Assembly (NCBI RefSeq): GCF_030499515.1
Contig: NZ_JASTWJ010000001.1
Span: 2,584,001 to 2,648,000, forward strand
Origin: Streptomyces sp. DT2A-34
GTDB lineage: Bacteria; Actinomycetota; Actinomycetes; Streptomycetales; Streptomycetaceae
Length of the DNA: 64,000 nucleotides
Direction: 5' to 3'
Shown: piece by piece, positions 27,631 to 36,848 of the stretch
Layout: each line of letters opens with the position of its first letter
How positions within the stretch are numbered: position 1 is the first letter of the stretch
Translations under genes and position numbers: made by a program
The notes under the pieces: generated by a model
Told to the model about the DNA's origin: nothing
The model's input: the letters and a program-made list of their open reading frames with translations, nothing else
The model's database searches: none

Positions 27631-28983
27631 ATGGGCTTGGACTTGACCGGGCGGGCCTACCGAGCACAACGGTGGGCGGCGCGGACGGCATTGGCCGCGG
27701 CAGGGCTCGCGGTACTCGTGCCACTCGCCTACGGCGGCATCGGCGGCGTTGTGCTGCTGGTGGCCGGGGCCGCGGGGCTGGGCCTCAGCGCGGTCGCCGT
27801 GTGGTGGACGCTGACCCTGCGCGGACCGGTGCGCTGGGCCGCGGCCGCCCTGGCCCTGGCGGTGCCTGCCGCTGTCGTGGCCCTGTTCGCGGCCACCCTC
27901 TTCTGGGCGCTGCTGGCGTCCGTGGCGCTGTGGGCGGTGGCCGTCTGGAGCGGCCGGTACGCGCTGCGGGGCACGGGCAGCCCCCGGGTGCGGGTGATGC
28001 GGGAGCGGAAGGCGCCGCCGCCGCAGCGGCCGTATCTGATCATGAACCCGCGCTCGGGCGGCGGGAAGGTGGTCCGCTTCGCTCTCCAGGAGAAGGCCGA
28101 GCGCCTCGGCGCCCGCGTCATCCTGCTCGACCCGGAGCAGCACCAGGACGTCACCGCCCTCGCCCGCAAGGCCGTGGCGGACGGCGCCGACCTGCTGGGC
28201 GTCGCGGGCGGTGACGGCACCCAGGCGCTGGTCGCGGCGGTCGCCGCCGCGTACGACATCCCGTTCCTGGTGATCAGCGCCGGCACTCGCAACCACTTCG
28301 CCATGGACCTCGGCCTCGACCGCGACGACCCCTCCACCTGCCTCGACGCGCTCACCGACGGCGTGGAACTCCGCGTCGACCTCGGCTTCGCGAACGGCCG
28401 GCCCTTCGTCAACAACGCCTCCTTCGGGGCGTACGCGGCCATCGTGCAGAGCCCCGGCTACCGCGACGACAAGATCGGCACCAGCCTGGAGCTGCTGCCC
28501 GACCTGCTCACCCGTCAGCAGGGCCCGCGGCTGACGGCCCGTGCAGGCGGCACCACGCTCGACGCTCCGCATGCCTTGCTGGTCAGCAACAACCCCTACC
28601 GCACGGACGATCCCTTCGGACTCGGCCGCCGCGACCGTCTCGACGCGGCCGTCCTCGGCGTCCTCGGCATAAGGGTGGACAGCGCGGCAGAGGCCGCCGG
28701 ACTGCTGCTCGACCCCGCGCCGGGCGGCCTCACCATCCTCACCGCGCCCGACGTGGTCATCGAGGCCGACCGTGCGGAGATCGAGGCCGGCATAGACGGC
28801 GAGGCCCTCGTCCTGCCCGCCCCGGTCCACTGCCGCATCACCCCCGGCGCCCTGCGCGTCCGCGTCCCACGCAAACGCCCCGGCGTCCCACAGCCCGGCC
28901 CCCGTCTGGACTGGCGCCGACTGCGCAAACTGGCGGCGACGGTGGGGCGTACGGCGGTGCATCGGCGGGGGCCGTTCATCTGA
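27631..28983 (+). CDS. Diacylglycerol/lipid kinase family protein with N-terminal membrane region
   Basis: 450 residues. The first ~115 hold four hydrophobic segments. The catalytic domain follows: LIMNPRSGGGKVVRF, the nucleotide motif GVAGGDGTQAL at ~residue 190, and VISAGTRNHFAMDLGLD. Members phosphorylate diacylglycerol or other lipids/sphingoid bases. GGAG 6 nt before the ATG at 27631 decided the start over 27607. TACGAT at 27603-27608 could be its -10 box. It is the last clearly core gene before the relic-rich island. Confidence 0.8.
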   Translation: MGLDLTGRAYRAQRWAARTALAAAGLAVLVPLAYGGIGGVVLLVAGAAGLGLSAVAVWWTLTLRGPVRWAAAALALAVPAAVVALFAATLFWALLASVALWAVAVWSGRYALRGTGSPRVRVMRERKAPPPQRPYLIMNPRSGGGKVVRFALQEKAERLGARVILLDPEQHQDVTALARKAVADGADLLGVAGGDGTQALVAAVAAAYDIPFLVISAGTRNHFAMDLGLDRDDPSTCLDALTDGVELRVDLGFANGRPFVNNASFGAYAAIVQSPGYRDDKIGTSLELLPDLLTRQQGPRLTARAGGTTLDAPHALLVSNNPYRTDDPFGLGRRDRLDAAVLGVLGIRVDSAAEAAGLLLDPAPGGLTILTAPDVVIEADRAEIEAGIDGEALVLPAPVHCRITPGALRVRVPRKRPGVPQPGPRLDWRRLRKLAATVGRTAVHRRGPFI

Positions 28984-29004
28984 CGCGACGCTAGGACGGT
29001 CGGC

Positions 29005-29238
29005 GGGCAGGACTCCTCCATCGACCAGGTCGTCACCCTCGGCGCCCCCTTCGCCCTCACCGCCGTCGATCAGCAGCCCTACCTCCAGGGCTACCTCTCC
29101 GTCGACTCCCTGTGGCTGTACAAGACCAACGGCAACTTCAGCGGCGGCGGCACCGCCCCCGTCCTGACCGGCCCCGCCTTCATCAACAAGGACAACGTCG
29201 CCGCGGTCGCCGAATTCGCCTCGAAGGGCACCCGGTGA
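29005..29238 (+). pseudogene. Relic: C-terminus of a sugar ABC transporter binding protein
   Basis: About 77 codons with good amino-acid sense but no start: VVTLGAPFALTAVDQQPYLQGY, then LTGPAFINKDNVAAVAEFASKG and a stop. This matches the C-terminal end of periplasmic sugar-binding (RbsB/RhaS-type) proteins. The 5' part is gone; the remnant begins abruptly ~20 bp after the lipid kinase stop. Its stop overlaps the next start (TGATG), preserving the old operon layout. Confidence 0.7.
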
Positions 29239-29420
29239 TGAGCACGACCCAACAGGCAGCGCCGGCGGTGACCACACCGCCGCCCCCCGGCCCCAGCGAG
29301 GAGAAGGACGGACGGACCCAGCAGCGCCCCCTGGCACTGCGTCTGCCGGCCCGTCCCGAGGTCGGTGTCTTCCTCGGTGCCATCGCGGTGTTCGTGTTCT
29401 TCCTCGTCACAGCACCACCC
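29238..29420 (+). pseudogene. Relic: N-terminus of a sugar ABC transporter permease
   Basis: An ATG overlapping the preceding stop begins a Pro/Gln-rich cytosolic tail and then LPARPEVGVFLGAIAVFVFFLVTAP, the first membrane helix of RbsC-type permeases. Homology stops abruptly at about 29420, where unrelated sequence starts. A deletion or insertion cut the gene there. Confidence 0.7.
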
Positions 29421-29639
29421 CTGCACACGTCTGGAATTGCTGCGGCGCATCGCCGACTACGCGACAGCTATCGACACACGCCGCCCTCGGACGCCAGAAC
29501 GCACTCCGGTATCGACTGCCTGCGCGGCAGACCAGGGGGAGCCTTAGCACGTATCAGGCCGCGTACGGCGGCACGTTGCGCCACCAGGCGCACCGACGCC
29601 GACCTTCATGCCGAGTTCCAGACCCAAGCGCATGAACGG

Positions 29640-29790
29640 TGAGGGCTGATCAGCACATAGGAGATGTGCGTGCGTTCGCGGATGTCGGCAAGCAGGTTGA
29701 GGGCCTGAATGGATACGTCCTGCTCCCCCGAAGCGATACGCCCTTTGCTGGGCGGAACACCTTTCAGCAGCCTACGAGCGCGGCTCCAGC
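29640..29790 (-). pseudogene. Relic: oligopeptide ABC transporter ATPase (OppD/F-like) fragment
   Basis: The minus strand reads GEQDVSIQALNLLADIRERT then ISYVLIS. This is the post-Walker B segment of OppD/OppF ATPases (usual form DVS-QAQ-LNLL-DL...FISHDL). Everything before and after is lost. It is short, so the call rests on this one segment. Confidence 0.45.
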
Positions 29791-29878
29791 GCCGGGTCCG
29801 CCGCCACCACGTCGACACCGGCGTACCGCACGGAGATGTCGTGGCGCCGGCCCTCGATGCTTGGCTCCGCGCAAAGTG

Positions 29879-30305
29879 CTACCCGCCCCACTTCAAGTCA
29901 CCAGGGACGGAAGTCCTGTGACCAGCCTCTTCACAGCAGCGGAGACACTCGCACTTCACGGCGACGTAGTGGAGCTGGTCGGGGTGGCTGGCGAGGTAGC
30001 GGTGGCAGAGGGCGACGACGTCGCGGCGGGCGGCGGACAGGTGCTGGGCAGCGGCCTGCGCGGTCATCTTGGTGGCCGCGCAGTCGGCGTGTCCCAACGG
30101 GGATCGCGGTGAGTTTGCCGCGGCTCAGGTCTCGGCCTCGCGGCTGCCCGGCGGGTGGAATGCTTGCGCGGCCGTCCAGCAGTACTCGGCAACGTGGACG
30201 AAGTCGAGCCGGACGCTCAGCCGGATGTCGCGGCGAGCGGCTTCGGCGTGGATCAGGTCGAGTTGGTGGCGGGCGCCGTCGGCCAGCACGATCCAGTCCC
30301 GCAGA
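29879..30305 (-). pseudogene. Relic: ISKra4-family transposase
   Basis: The minus strand reads WIVLADGARHQLDLIHAEA, then DIRLSVRLDFVHVAEYCWTA and AQAFH before a stop. This is the core of ISKra4 transposases. A second block in another frame, beginning WVGHADCA and containing LSAARRDVVALCHRYLASHP, fits the following segment of the same protein. Start, end and inverted repeats are missing. Confidence 0.6.
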
Positions 30306-30523
30306 TGCCGCAGGTCGCGCTGGTCGCCACCGCGCTGGTACTGCTCGGACTCATCCTGTGGGACAGGGGACGGTGGAAGCAGGCGAGGCCGACCAGGAAC
30401 AGCGCGGTGCCGAGCGACAGGAACACGGCGGCCAAGTCGTCGGAGGCGGGAGATTGGCCCACCCCCGGGAGGCCGGACCGGATGAGGAAACTGGCTGGAA
30501 GGGCGAGCTCAGCCCGTGCTTGC

Positions 30524-31171
30524 ATGAGCGTCATGGTGTCTGTCGACCGTTTACTCGCCTTCGCGGCCATGTCGTTCCTACTGATCGTGATTCCCGGCCC
30601 CAGCGTGCTGTTCGTGATCGGACGGGCGCTGGCGCAGGGGCGCCGTGCCGCACTGACCACGGTCCTGGGGAACACGATCGGCGCCTATGTGCTCATCGTG
30701 GCCGTGGCGTTCGGAGTCGGTTCGGTGGTGGAACGCTCGGTTCTTGCCTTCACGGTGCTCAAGCTGGCTGGTGCCGCGTACTTGGTGTATCTCGGCGTCA
30801 AGGCGTGGCGCGAGCGGGGTTCGCTGCAGGCCGCGGTCACAGGTGTGGGGGCTGCGCAGGGCGGTCTGCGGACGTGTGGGGAGGGGTTCGCGGTCGGCGT
30901 GACCAACCCCAAGACCATCGTGTTCTTCGCCGCCGTACTGCCGCAGTTCGTCGACCGTGGTCAGGGGCATGTCGCGGTTCAGATGCTGATGCTCGGCCTG
31001 GTCTTCAACATCATTGCCATTGCTTCCGACATGGTGTGGGGGCTCGTCGCGGCCACCGCCCGGGACTGGTTCGCCCGTTCACCGCAGCGGCTCTCCCTGG
31101 TCGGCGGGATCGGTGGGCTCACCATGATCGGTCTCGGTGTCACCGTCGCCGCGACTGGCCGTAAGGATTGA
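30524..31171 (+). CDS. LysE-family amino-acid exporter
   Basis: 215 residues, six hydrophobic segments, LysE/RhtB fold: FLLIVIPGPSVLFVIGRALAQGRRAAL near the start, LKLAGAAYLVYLGVKAWR, and GVTNPKTIVFFAAVLPQF. Such proteins export amino acids or related small molecules. No ribosome site distinguishes the ATG codons at 30524 and 30533. It lies between relics and the aromatic cluster and converges on the aldolase gene. No specific partner is seen. Confidence 0.8.
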   Translation: MSVMVSVDRLLAFAAMSFLLIVIPGPSVLFVIGRALAQGRRAALTTVLGNTIGAYVLIVAVAFGVGSVVERSVLAFTVLKLAGAAYLVYLGVKAWRERGSLQAAVTGVGAAQGGLRTCGEGFAVGVTNPKTIVFFAAVLPQFVDRGQGHVAVQMLMLGLVFNIIAIASDMVWGLVAATARDWFARSPQRLSLVGGIGGLTMIGLGVTVAATGRKD

Positions 31172-31200
31172 CCCCTCCCCGTCGATCACGCGTCCGGTCC

Positions 31201-31263
31201 CTAGCCAGTCTCGATGATGTTGCCGCCGAAGGTGAGCCGGTCGACGATGGCCGCGCAGAGCGA
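31201..31263 (-). pseudogene. Relic: C-terminus of IS21-family IstB
   Basis: The minus strand reads SLCAAIVDRLTFGGNIIETG followed by a stop. This is the C-terminal signature of IstB, the ATPase helper of IS21-family elements (usual form DRLTF-G-II-TG). Only ~20 codons remain, directly at the downstream end of the aromatic cluster. Confidence 0.6.
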
Positions 31264-31275
31264 CACTGACCCACA

Positions 31276-31314
31276 GGAACGGGGTCACGCCCATACCGGG
31301 CGTGACCCCGTTCC
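31276..31314. terminator. Strong bidirectional terminator
   Basis: A 17-bp perfect stem (31276-31292 with 31298-31314) around the 5-nt loop ATACC, between the converging LysE gene and aldolase gene. Confidence 0.9.
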
Positions 31315-31357
31315 CGTGCCTTCTGCCGGCGTCCAAGACGCCGCGGTCAATCCGTGC

Positions 31358-32383
31358 TCAGCTCACCGGTGTCGCCTCGACCGACGCGAGGTCGAGGGCG
31401 ATGTCCACGATCATGTCCTCCTGCCCGCCGACCAAGCCCCGGCGGCCGACCTCCAACAGGAGCGCGCGGGCGTCGACGCCGTAGCGTGCGGCGGCGAGCT
31501 CGGCGTGGCGCAGGAAGGAGGAGTAGACGCCCGCGTAGCCGAGGGTGAGGGTCTCGCGGTCCACCTGGACCGGGCGGTCGCGCAGCGGTCGGACCAGATC
31601 GTCGGCGGCGTCCTGAAGGGCGAGCAGATCGCAACCGTGCTGCCACTCCTGCAAGTTGGCCACCGCGATGAAGGCCTCGATGGGACAGTTGCCCGCGCCC
31701 GCGCCCTGTCCGGCGAGGGACGCGTCGACCCGGGTGACGCCTTCCTCCACGGCAACGACGCTGTTGGCGACCGACAGGGACAGGTTTTCGTGCGCGTGCA
31801 CGCCGATCTCGGTGGCCGGGTCGAGGACGTCGCGGTAGGCGCGGACGCGCTCGCGCATGCCGTCCAGGGTGAGCCGGCCGCCGGAGTCGGTGACGTACAC
31901 GCAGTGGGCGCCGTAGGACTCCATGAGCTGGGCCTGGGCGGCGAGTTCGGCGGCCGGGGCCATGTGGCTCATCATCAGGAAGCCGGAGACGTCCATGCCG
32001 AGGTCGCGGGCCTTGGCGATGTGCTGGGCGGAGATGTCGGCCTCGGTGCAGTGGGTGGCGATGCGGACCGAGCGGACGCCCAGGGCGTGGGCGCGCTCCA
32101 GTTCGGCGATGGTGCCGATGCCGGGCAGGAGGAGCGTGGTGAGGACCGCGTTCTCGATCGCGTCCGCCGCCGCCTCGATCCATTCCCAGTCGGTGTGGCT
32201 GCCGGGTCCGTAGTTGAGCGACCCGCCGGCCAGGCCGTCGCCGTGCGCGACCTCGATCGCGTCGACGCCCGCCGCGTCGAGAGCGGCGGCGACGCGGCTC
32301 ACGTCGGCGGGGTCGATGCGGTGCCGGATGGCGTGCATGCCGTCGCGCAGGGTGACGTCCTGGATGTACAGGCTGCGGCTCAT
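31358..32383 (-). CDS. mhpE: 4-hydroxy-2-oxovalerate aldolase
   Basis: 341 residues, standard for the DmpG/MhpE/HsaF group. The N-terminus [16 protein letters not shown] holds the catalytic Arg-Asp pair, [15 protein letters not shown] and TDSGGRL follow, and the communication domain is at the C-terminus. It splits 4-hydroxy-2-oxoacids into pyruvate and an aldehyde. It pairs physically with the acylating acetaldehyde dehydrogenase encoded just upstream; their genes overlap by 4 bases (ATGA), as usual for the channelling complex. It is the last step and last gene of the aromatic cluster. Confidence 0.93.
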   Translation of the reverse strand: MSRSLYIQDVTLRDGMHAIRHRIDPADVSRVAAALDAAGVDAIEVAHGDGLAGGSLNYGPGSHTDWEWIEAAADAIENAVLTTLLLPGIGTIAELERAHALGVRSVRIATHCTEADISAQHIAKARDLGMDVSGFLMMSHMAPAAELAAQAQLMESYGAHCVYVTDSGGRLTLDGMRERVRAYRDVLDPATEIGVHAHENLSLSVANSVVAVEEGVTRVDASLAGQGAGAGNCPIEAFIAVANLQEWQHGCDLLALQDAADDLVRPLRDRPVQVDRETLTLGYAGVYSSFLRHAELAAARYGVDARALLLEVGRRGLVGGQEDMIVDIALDLASVEATPVS

Positions 32384-33336
32384 CGGTGGGCCTCCGCGGG
32401 AAGGGTGCTGCGCCGGGCGATCGACTCGGCGACCCGCAGCGCGGCCGACGTCATGATGTCGAGGTTTCCGGCGTAGGCCGGCAAGTAGTGGGCGGCGCCC
32501 TCGACTTCGAGGAAAACCGAGATGCGGGTGGTCACCGGACCGGCGCCGTCCGGCACCAGGGTGTGCACCGGTTCGTCCTCGGCGACGGGGGCGAACTGCA
32601 CCTCCTGCTTGAGGCGGTAGCCGGGCACGTACTGGGCCACCCGTTCGGCCATCTCCTTGACGGAGGCGCGCACGGCGTCCTGGTCGACGTCACCGGTGAG
32701 GCAGAGCACGGTGTCCCGCATGATCAGTGGCGGCTCGGCGGGGTTGAGGATGATGATCGCCTTGCCGCGCGCGGCGCCGCCGACGGTCTCGATGGCGTGG
32801 GAGGTGGTCTCGGTGAACTCGTCGATGTTGGCGCGGGTGCCGGGCCCGGCCGACCTGGAGGCGATGGAGGCCACGATCTCCGCGTAGTGGACGTCGGTCA
32901 CGGCGGAGACGGCCGCGACCATGGGGATGGTCGCCTGGCCACCGCAGGTGACCATGTTGAGGTTGTCGGCTCCCGCATTGAGGTGCTCGTCGAGATTGAC
33001 CGGCGGGACCACGAACGGTCCGACGGCCGCGGGCGTGAGATCGACGATCTTCTTGCCGTACGGCGCCAGCTTGTGGGCGTTGGCCAGGTGGGCCTTGGCC
33101 GAGGTGGCGTCGAAGACGATCTCGATGTCGTCGAAGTGCGGCATCGAGATCAGGCCGTCCACACCTTCGTGGGTCGTGGGGACCTTGAGGCGGGCGGCGC
33201 GCGCGAGGCCGTCGGACGCCGGGTCGATGCCGACCAGGGCAGCCACTTCCAAGGTGTCCGACAGGCGCAGGATCTTGATCATCAGGTCGGTGCCGATGTT
33301 GCCGGATCCGATGATGGCGACCTTGGTCTTCGTCAT
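32380..33336 (-). CDS. mhpF: Acetaldehyde dehydrogenase (acylating)
   Basis: 318 residues. The Rossmann motif [14 protein letters not shown] is at the start, the catalytic Cys lies in [11 protein letters not shown] at ~residue 132, and the C-terminal [14 protein letters not shown] is typical of DmpF/MhpF. It converts the aldehyde from the aldolase, with NAD and CoA, into acyl-CoA. Four-base overlaps link it to both neighbours. Length and motifs suggest an intact, active enzyme. Confidence 0.93.
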   Translation of the reverse strand: MTKTKVAIIGSGNIGTDLMIKILRLSDTLEVAALVGIDPASDGLARAARLKVPTTHEGVDGLISMPHFDDIEIVFDATSAKAHLANAHKLAPYGKKIVDLTPAAVGPFVVPPVNLDEHLNAGADNLNMVTCGGQATIPMVAAVSAVTDVHYAEIVASIASRSAGPGTRANIDEFTETTSHAIETVGGAARGKAIIILNPAEPPLIMRDTVLCLTGDVDQDAVRASVKEMAERVAQYVPGYRLKQEVQFAPVAEDEPVHTLVPDGAGPVTTRISVFLEVEGAAHYLPAYAGNLDIMTSAALRVAESIARRSTLPAEAHR

Positions 33337-34163
33337 GCGTTGCTCTCTTCTGAAGAGGCGGCCTTTTCGGAGAAGGCGGCGGTCACCTCGCCGAGCGAGC
33401 TGATCTCGGCACGGATCCGGGTTCCGGGCGGGGTGGGGACCATGGGGCCGAGCGCGCCGGACAGGACGACCTGGCCCGCGCGCAGCGGCTCACCGAACTC
33501 CCGTGCGGTGCGGGCCAGCCAGGCCAGGGCGTTCAGCGGGTCGCCGAGGCACGCGGCGCCGGAGCCCTCGGAGACGAGCACGTCGTCGGCGTACAGCCGC
33601 ATGGAGGTCTCGCGGGGCTCGAACTCGTCGAGGGTGAGCCGGTGTTCGGCCAGGACGAACAGTCCGCTGGAGGCGTTGTCCGCGACCGTGTCGGTGAGGG
33701 AGATGTCCCAGTCGGCGATGCGGCTGTCGACGATCTCCAGCGCGGCGACCGCGTGATCGACGGCGGCCCGTATCCGTGCCGGGGTCAGGTCGCCGTCGGC
33801 CAGGTCCTCCTTGAGCACGAAGGCGATCTCCGCCTCGGCCTTGGGCTGGAGCAGCCGCCCGGACGGCACCTCGGGCAGACCCGAGACGTCCATGTCGGCG
33901 AAGAGCACGCCGAAGTCTGGTTGATCGACGCCGAGTTGGCGTTGCACGGCGGGTGAGGTCAGGCCGATCTTGCGGCCCACGACGACGGCACCGTCCGCCA
34001 GCCTGCGACGGGTGAGCTCCTGTTGTACGGCGTAGGCGGCGGCGACGTCGTGTTCGCCGAGGAGGTCCCGTACGGGTGCGACGGGCCGGCCCTCGTCCAG
34101 AGCGGCGGCGAGGAGGCTGGCGGCCCGGGCAACCGCGTGGGTGTCAACTGACCTGTGCGTCAT
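33333..34163 (-). CDS. mhpD: 2-oxopent-4-enoate (2-keto-4-pentenoate) hydratase
   Basis: 276 residues of the fumarylacetoacetase-like MhpD/HsaE family: [29 protein letters not shown] with the metal-binding acidic residues, [10 protein letters not shown], and [10 protein letters not shown]. It adds water to the dienoate product of ring cleavage, forming the aldolase substrate. The ATG at 34163 lies 5 nt after the dioxygenase stop with GGGGCGG upstream; a longer reading frame to 34289 runs antisense through the dioxygenase and was rejected. Confidence 0.92.
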   Translation of the reverse strand: MTHRSVDTHAVARAASLLAAALDEGRPVAPVRDLLGEHDVAAAYAVQQELTRRRLADGAVVVGRKIGLTSPAVQRQLGVDQPDFGVLFADMDVSGLPEVPSGRLLQPKAEAEIAFVLKEDLADGDLTPARIRAAVDHAVAALEIVDSRIADWDISLTDTVADNASSGLFVLAEHRLTLDEFEPRETSMRLYADDVLVSEGSGAACLGDPLNALAWLARTAREFGEPLRAGQVVLSGALGPMVPTPPGTRIRAEISSLGEVTAAFSEKAASSEESNA

Positions 34164-34168
34164 GCCGG

Positions 34169-35107
34169 TTACCGCCCCTCTGCCGTGGCCACGGCGAACC
34201 CGGCGATCCACGCGGGGATGGCCTCGTAGAAGCGGGAGGTCATCTCGTACGGTCCGGAGACGGCGAGGGAGGCGAACGCGGCGATCCACGTGCGGACTTC
34301 GTGGGCGGAGCCGCCTGCCTCCTTGGCCATCCCGTCCACGGTCCAGGAGTCGAACTCCGCCAACTCGCCGCGTTCCAGGTGGTCGAGGAGACGGTTGTCC
34401 CAGGCAGGGTTGATCGGGGTCATCGCGCTCGACCCGGCGGCGTAGTCGCGGCCCGCCTGGACGACCCGCTGTTCGCCCTTCGCACGCTGCTCGGGGGTCA
34501 GCGGGTGGCCCTCGATGAGCGCGTCGGCGACTCGGGGTGGCGCCCCGTCCAGCACCGGTACGGGCGGGTCGTGTGAGAGACCACCGGAGGCGAGGAACAG
34601 CACGCGGCGGTCGAGTACGGCGGCGGACTCCCCGAGCGCGGTCCCCAGGGCCCTGATGCGGCTCACCGGACCCAGCGGTGTGGCAACGCCGTTGACGAAG
34701 ACGGGCACGACCGGTACCTGGTCGATGCCGCCGAAGAGGACCTCCAGCGGCTGTGCGAAACCGTGGTCGACGGTCATCCGGGCGGAGACGGTGAGGTCGA
34801 TACCGCGGTCGAGTGCGCCCTGGGCCAGTGCCTTCGCGGCGACGGTGTCGACGGACAGCGGTCCGGCGGCCGTACCGAAGTCACCCACCGCGTGCGCCTC
34901 GGTGGCCAGGCAGAAGGGCGGCATCTCCTTGTAGAAGAAGCCGTTGTAGTGGTCGGGTGCGTAGAGCACGACCAAATCCGGGTCGAAGGCGCGGATGAAG
35001 GTCCTCGCGGTGTCCACGGCCTCGTCGACACGGACCAGGACCTCCGGGTCCGGGTCGTTCTTGCCGATGAGGGGCGAGTGGGACAGCCCGACGGCTGCTG
35101 CGGGCAT
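34169..35107 (-). CDS. mhpB: Class III extradiol ring-cleavage dioxygenase (2,3-dihydroxyphenylpropionate 1,2-dioxygenase-like)
   Basis: 312 residues, MhpB type: AAVGLSHSPLIGKNDP at the start, VVLYAPDHYNGFFYKEMPPFC, RMTVDHGFAQPLEVLF, and FLASGGLSHDPPVP hold the iron- and substrate-binding histidines. It opens the ring of a 3-substituted catechol next to the hydroxyls, using Fe(II) and O2. MhpB acts on 2,3-dihydroxyphenylpropionate and the cinnamate analogue; the exact substituent here is inferred from the cluster. Confidence 0.9.
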   Translation of the reverse strand: MPAAAVGLSHSPLIGKNDPDPEVLVRVDEAVDTARTFIRAFDPDLVVLYAPDHYNGFFYKEMPPFCLATEAHAVGDFGTAAGPLSVDTVAAKALAQGALDRGIDLTVSARMTVDHGFAQPLEVLFGGIDQVPVVPVFVNGVATPLGPVSRIRALGTALGESAAVLDRRVLFLASGGLSHDPPVPVLDGAPPRVADALIEGHPLTPEQRAKGEQRVVQAGRDYAAGSSAMTPINPAWDNRLLDHLERGELAEFDSWTVDGMAKEAGGSAHEVRTWIAAFASLAVSGPYEMTSRFYEAIPAWIAGFAVATAEGR

Positions 35108-35116
35108 GGGCGTTCC

Positions 35117-36115
35117 TTACTGCTGGGGCTGGGGGCGGGAAGCCGACGGGTGGATGACGAGCTTTCCGGTCAGCCCGCCGTCGATCATGAGCTGGAATCC
35201 CTTGTGGATGTCCGTGAGGGGCAGAGTCCGGTCGATCACCGGACGGACTCCGGTCGCGTCGAGCATGCGAAGCATCGCGACGAGTTCGGCGCGGGTGCAG
35301 CCGGTGGAGCCGAGGATGCGCTGCTGGAGGTAGAAGACGCGGCCCAGGTCGGCGGGCGGGTTGGTGCCGCTGGTGGCTCCGGCGATCACGACCGTGCCGC
35401 CGGGCCGCAGGGACTTCAGCGAGTGCGACCAGGTCGCCTCGCCGACCGTCTCGACGACGACGTCGACCTTCTCGGGCAGCCGTTCACCGGTGGGTACGGC
35501 GGCGCGCGCGCCCCAGGTGACGGCTTCGGCACGCTTGTCCTCGCTGCGGCTGGTGGCGTATACGACGGCGCCCGCGGCCACCGCGAGCTTGATCGCGGCG
35601 GAGGCGACTCCGCCGCCGGCGCCCTGCACCAGGACCCGGTCGCCGGCGGTGATCCGGGCCTGGGTGAACAGCATGCGGTAGGCCGTGGTCCAGGCGACCG
35701 GCAGACAGGCGGCCTCGTCGAACGACAGCCACGCGGGCTTGGGCACCAGGTTGCGGGTCGGCACGGTGACGTACTCCGCGAAGGCACCGTCGTGCTGCTC
35801 GGACAGCAGCGCCCGGTTCGGGTCCAGCGTCTCGTCGCCGCGGCCGGCGTCCGGGTCGCCGAGCACCGGGTGGACGATCACCTCGTTGCCGTCCTCGTCG
35901 TATCCGGCCGCGTCGCAGCCGAGGACGATCGGGAGCCGCTCGGGAGGGTGACCGACGCCCCGCAGGGTCCACAGGTCGTGCATGTTCAGCGAGGAGGCCA
36001 CGACACGGACCCGGGACCAGCCGGGCTTCGGTGCGGGCTCCGGTACGTCGTCGCGCAGCGCGAGCCCGGAGAGGGGGTCGGTGGCGCTCTGGGAGATGGC
36101 GATAGCGGCAAGCAC
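35117..36115 (-). CDS. MDR-superfamily oxidoreductase, quinone oxidoreductase-like
   Basis: 332 residues. N-terminal GroES-like domain, then a Rossmann domain with VLVQGAGGGVASAAIKLAVAAGAVVYATSR at ~175-205. The catalytic and structural zinc ligands of true alcohol dehydrogenases are missing, so a zinc-free NADPH-dependent reductase is likely. Within the cluster it could reduce a side-chain double bond or carbonyl, but its role is not fixed by the Hca/Mhp scheme. It is 9 bp upstream of the extradiol dioxygenase gene and follows an intergenic repeat, so it may begin a transcript. Confidence 0.8.
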   Translation of the reverse strand: MLAAIAISQSATDPLSGLALRDDVPEPAPKPGWSRVRVVASSLNMHDLWTLRGVGHPPERLPIVLGCDAAGYDEDGNEVIVHPVLGDPDAGRGDETLDPNRALLSEQHDGAFAEYVTVPTRNLVPKPAWLSFDEAACLPVAWTTAYRMLFTQARITAGDRVLVQGAGGGVASAAIKLAVAAGAVVYATSRSEDKRAEAVTWGARAAVPTGERLPEKVDVVVETVGEATWSHSLKSLRPGGTVVIAGATSGTNPPADLGRVFYLQQRILGSTGCTRAELVAMLRMLDATGVRPVIDRTLPLTDIHKGFQLMIDGGLTGKLVIHPSASRPQPQQ

Positions 36116-36183
36116 GGGATTAGGTTGACCGCGGCCTGGTGCTGGGCCCTAGCGCGTGTGCCGCTGTGCAGCACGGGCTCCGT

Positions 36184-36292
36184 TGTTTCTGGGGCTGCGC
36201 CCCAGACCCCCGATCAGGGGTTGCCACGTGATGTTTTCTGTCTGCTGCGGGACGTACGTGGCTGGTCGCGCAGTTCCCCGCGCCCCTCAAAA
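36184..36292. repeat. Dispersed repeat, family B, copy 1 (reverse orientation)
   Basis: The reverse complement matches 40889-41021 closely (shared blocks GAGGGGCGCGGGG, GCGCGACCAGCCAC, GACGTCCCGC, GATCGGGGGTCTGGGGCGCA). Contains a GGGGCTGCGCCCC hairpin. It lies between the GNAT-like and MDR genes. Confidence 0.75.
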
Positions 36293-36311
36293 CGCCCGGG
36301 GTGAACGTCCG

Positions 36312-36349
36312 CGGCCGACGGCCAGGTCTTGTGCCTGTGCCGTCGGCCG
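36312..36349 (-). terminator. Hairpin terminator after the GNAT-like gene
   Basis: An 11-bp perfect stem (CGGCCGACGGC at 36312-36322 with GCCGTCGGCCG at 36339-36349), 16-nt loop, just past the end of the GNAT-like gene. It would separate the cluster into at least two transcripts. Confidence 0.7.
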
Positions 36350-36367
36350 ACTTGAGGGGAAGCGGGG

Positions 36368-36841
36368 TCAGTGGGGCATGTCGTCCAAGGCCGTAGGGAG
36401 GTCGGCCAGCCAGGACGGTTCCGCCGTGAACAGCACGACGCTGCCGTCCGGCAGGTCCGCCTCGGCGACCCGGCGGAAGCCGCCCGCTTCGAAGACGCGC
36501 TGGGTGGCGGTGTCGTCCTCGGCCGGTGCCGCGACCACACGGCGGCAGTTCGGGTCGGCGGTGAACAGCGCGGGGACGAGGTCGTTCAGCAGCCGACCGG
36601 CCATGTTCTCGGCGTTCTCGACCAGGACCAGCCCAACGGCGATGTCGTACGCGCCGTACGGATAGCAGGCGCGCAGCGGATGGTGCTGGACGCGGTGCAG
36701 GCGCAGCTCGACCGGTGTGCCGCCGCCGCGCGGGGCGACGGCGTACGCGTGGACACCGTGACCGGCGTCGTCGAGCGGGCGCAGCGTCCAGCCGCCGAGG
36801 GCGGGCTCGGGCGGCGGCTGCACTTCGAGGGACGTGGTCAT
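36368..36841 (-). CDS. GNAT-like acetyltransferase
   Basis: 157 residues resembling the GNAT fold of RimJ/aminoglycoside acetyltransferase type: a central strand-turn with AYDIAVGLVLVENAENMAGRLLNDLVPALF, then CRRVVAAPAEDDTATQRVFEAGGFRRV, the usual C-terminal 'ATQRVFEKAGF' block. The acetyl-CoA loop (Q/R-x-x-G-x-G/A) is poorly kept, so activity is uncertain. It starts 7 nt after the acyl-CoA ligase stop and is probably translated with it. No role in aromatic breakdown is known to me. Confidence 0.6.
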   Translation of the reverse strand: MTTSLEVQPPPEPALGGWTLRPLDDAGHGVHAYAVAPRGGGTPVELRLHRVQHHPLRACYPYGAYDIAVGLVLVENAENMAGRLLNDLVPALFTADPNCRRVVAAPAEDDTATQRVFEAGGFRRVAEADLPDGSVVLFTAEPSWLADLPTALDDMPH

Positions 36842-36848
36842 GACGGGC

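Larger units (their letters stand above)
29421..30523. other. Non-functional region with gene relics
   Basis: About 1.1 kb with no intact gene. It contains an OppD/F-like remnant (29640-29790) and an ISKra4 transposase remnant (29879-30305), entered separately. The rest (29421-29640 and 30306-30523) shows no recognisable coding or structural signal. GC and codon bias are lower than in neighbouring genes. Confidence 0.65.
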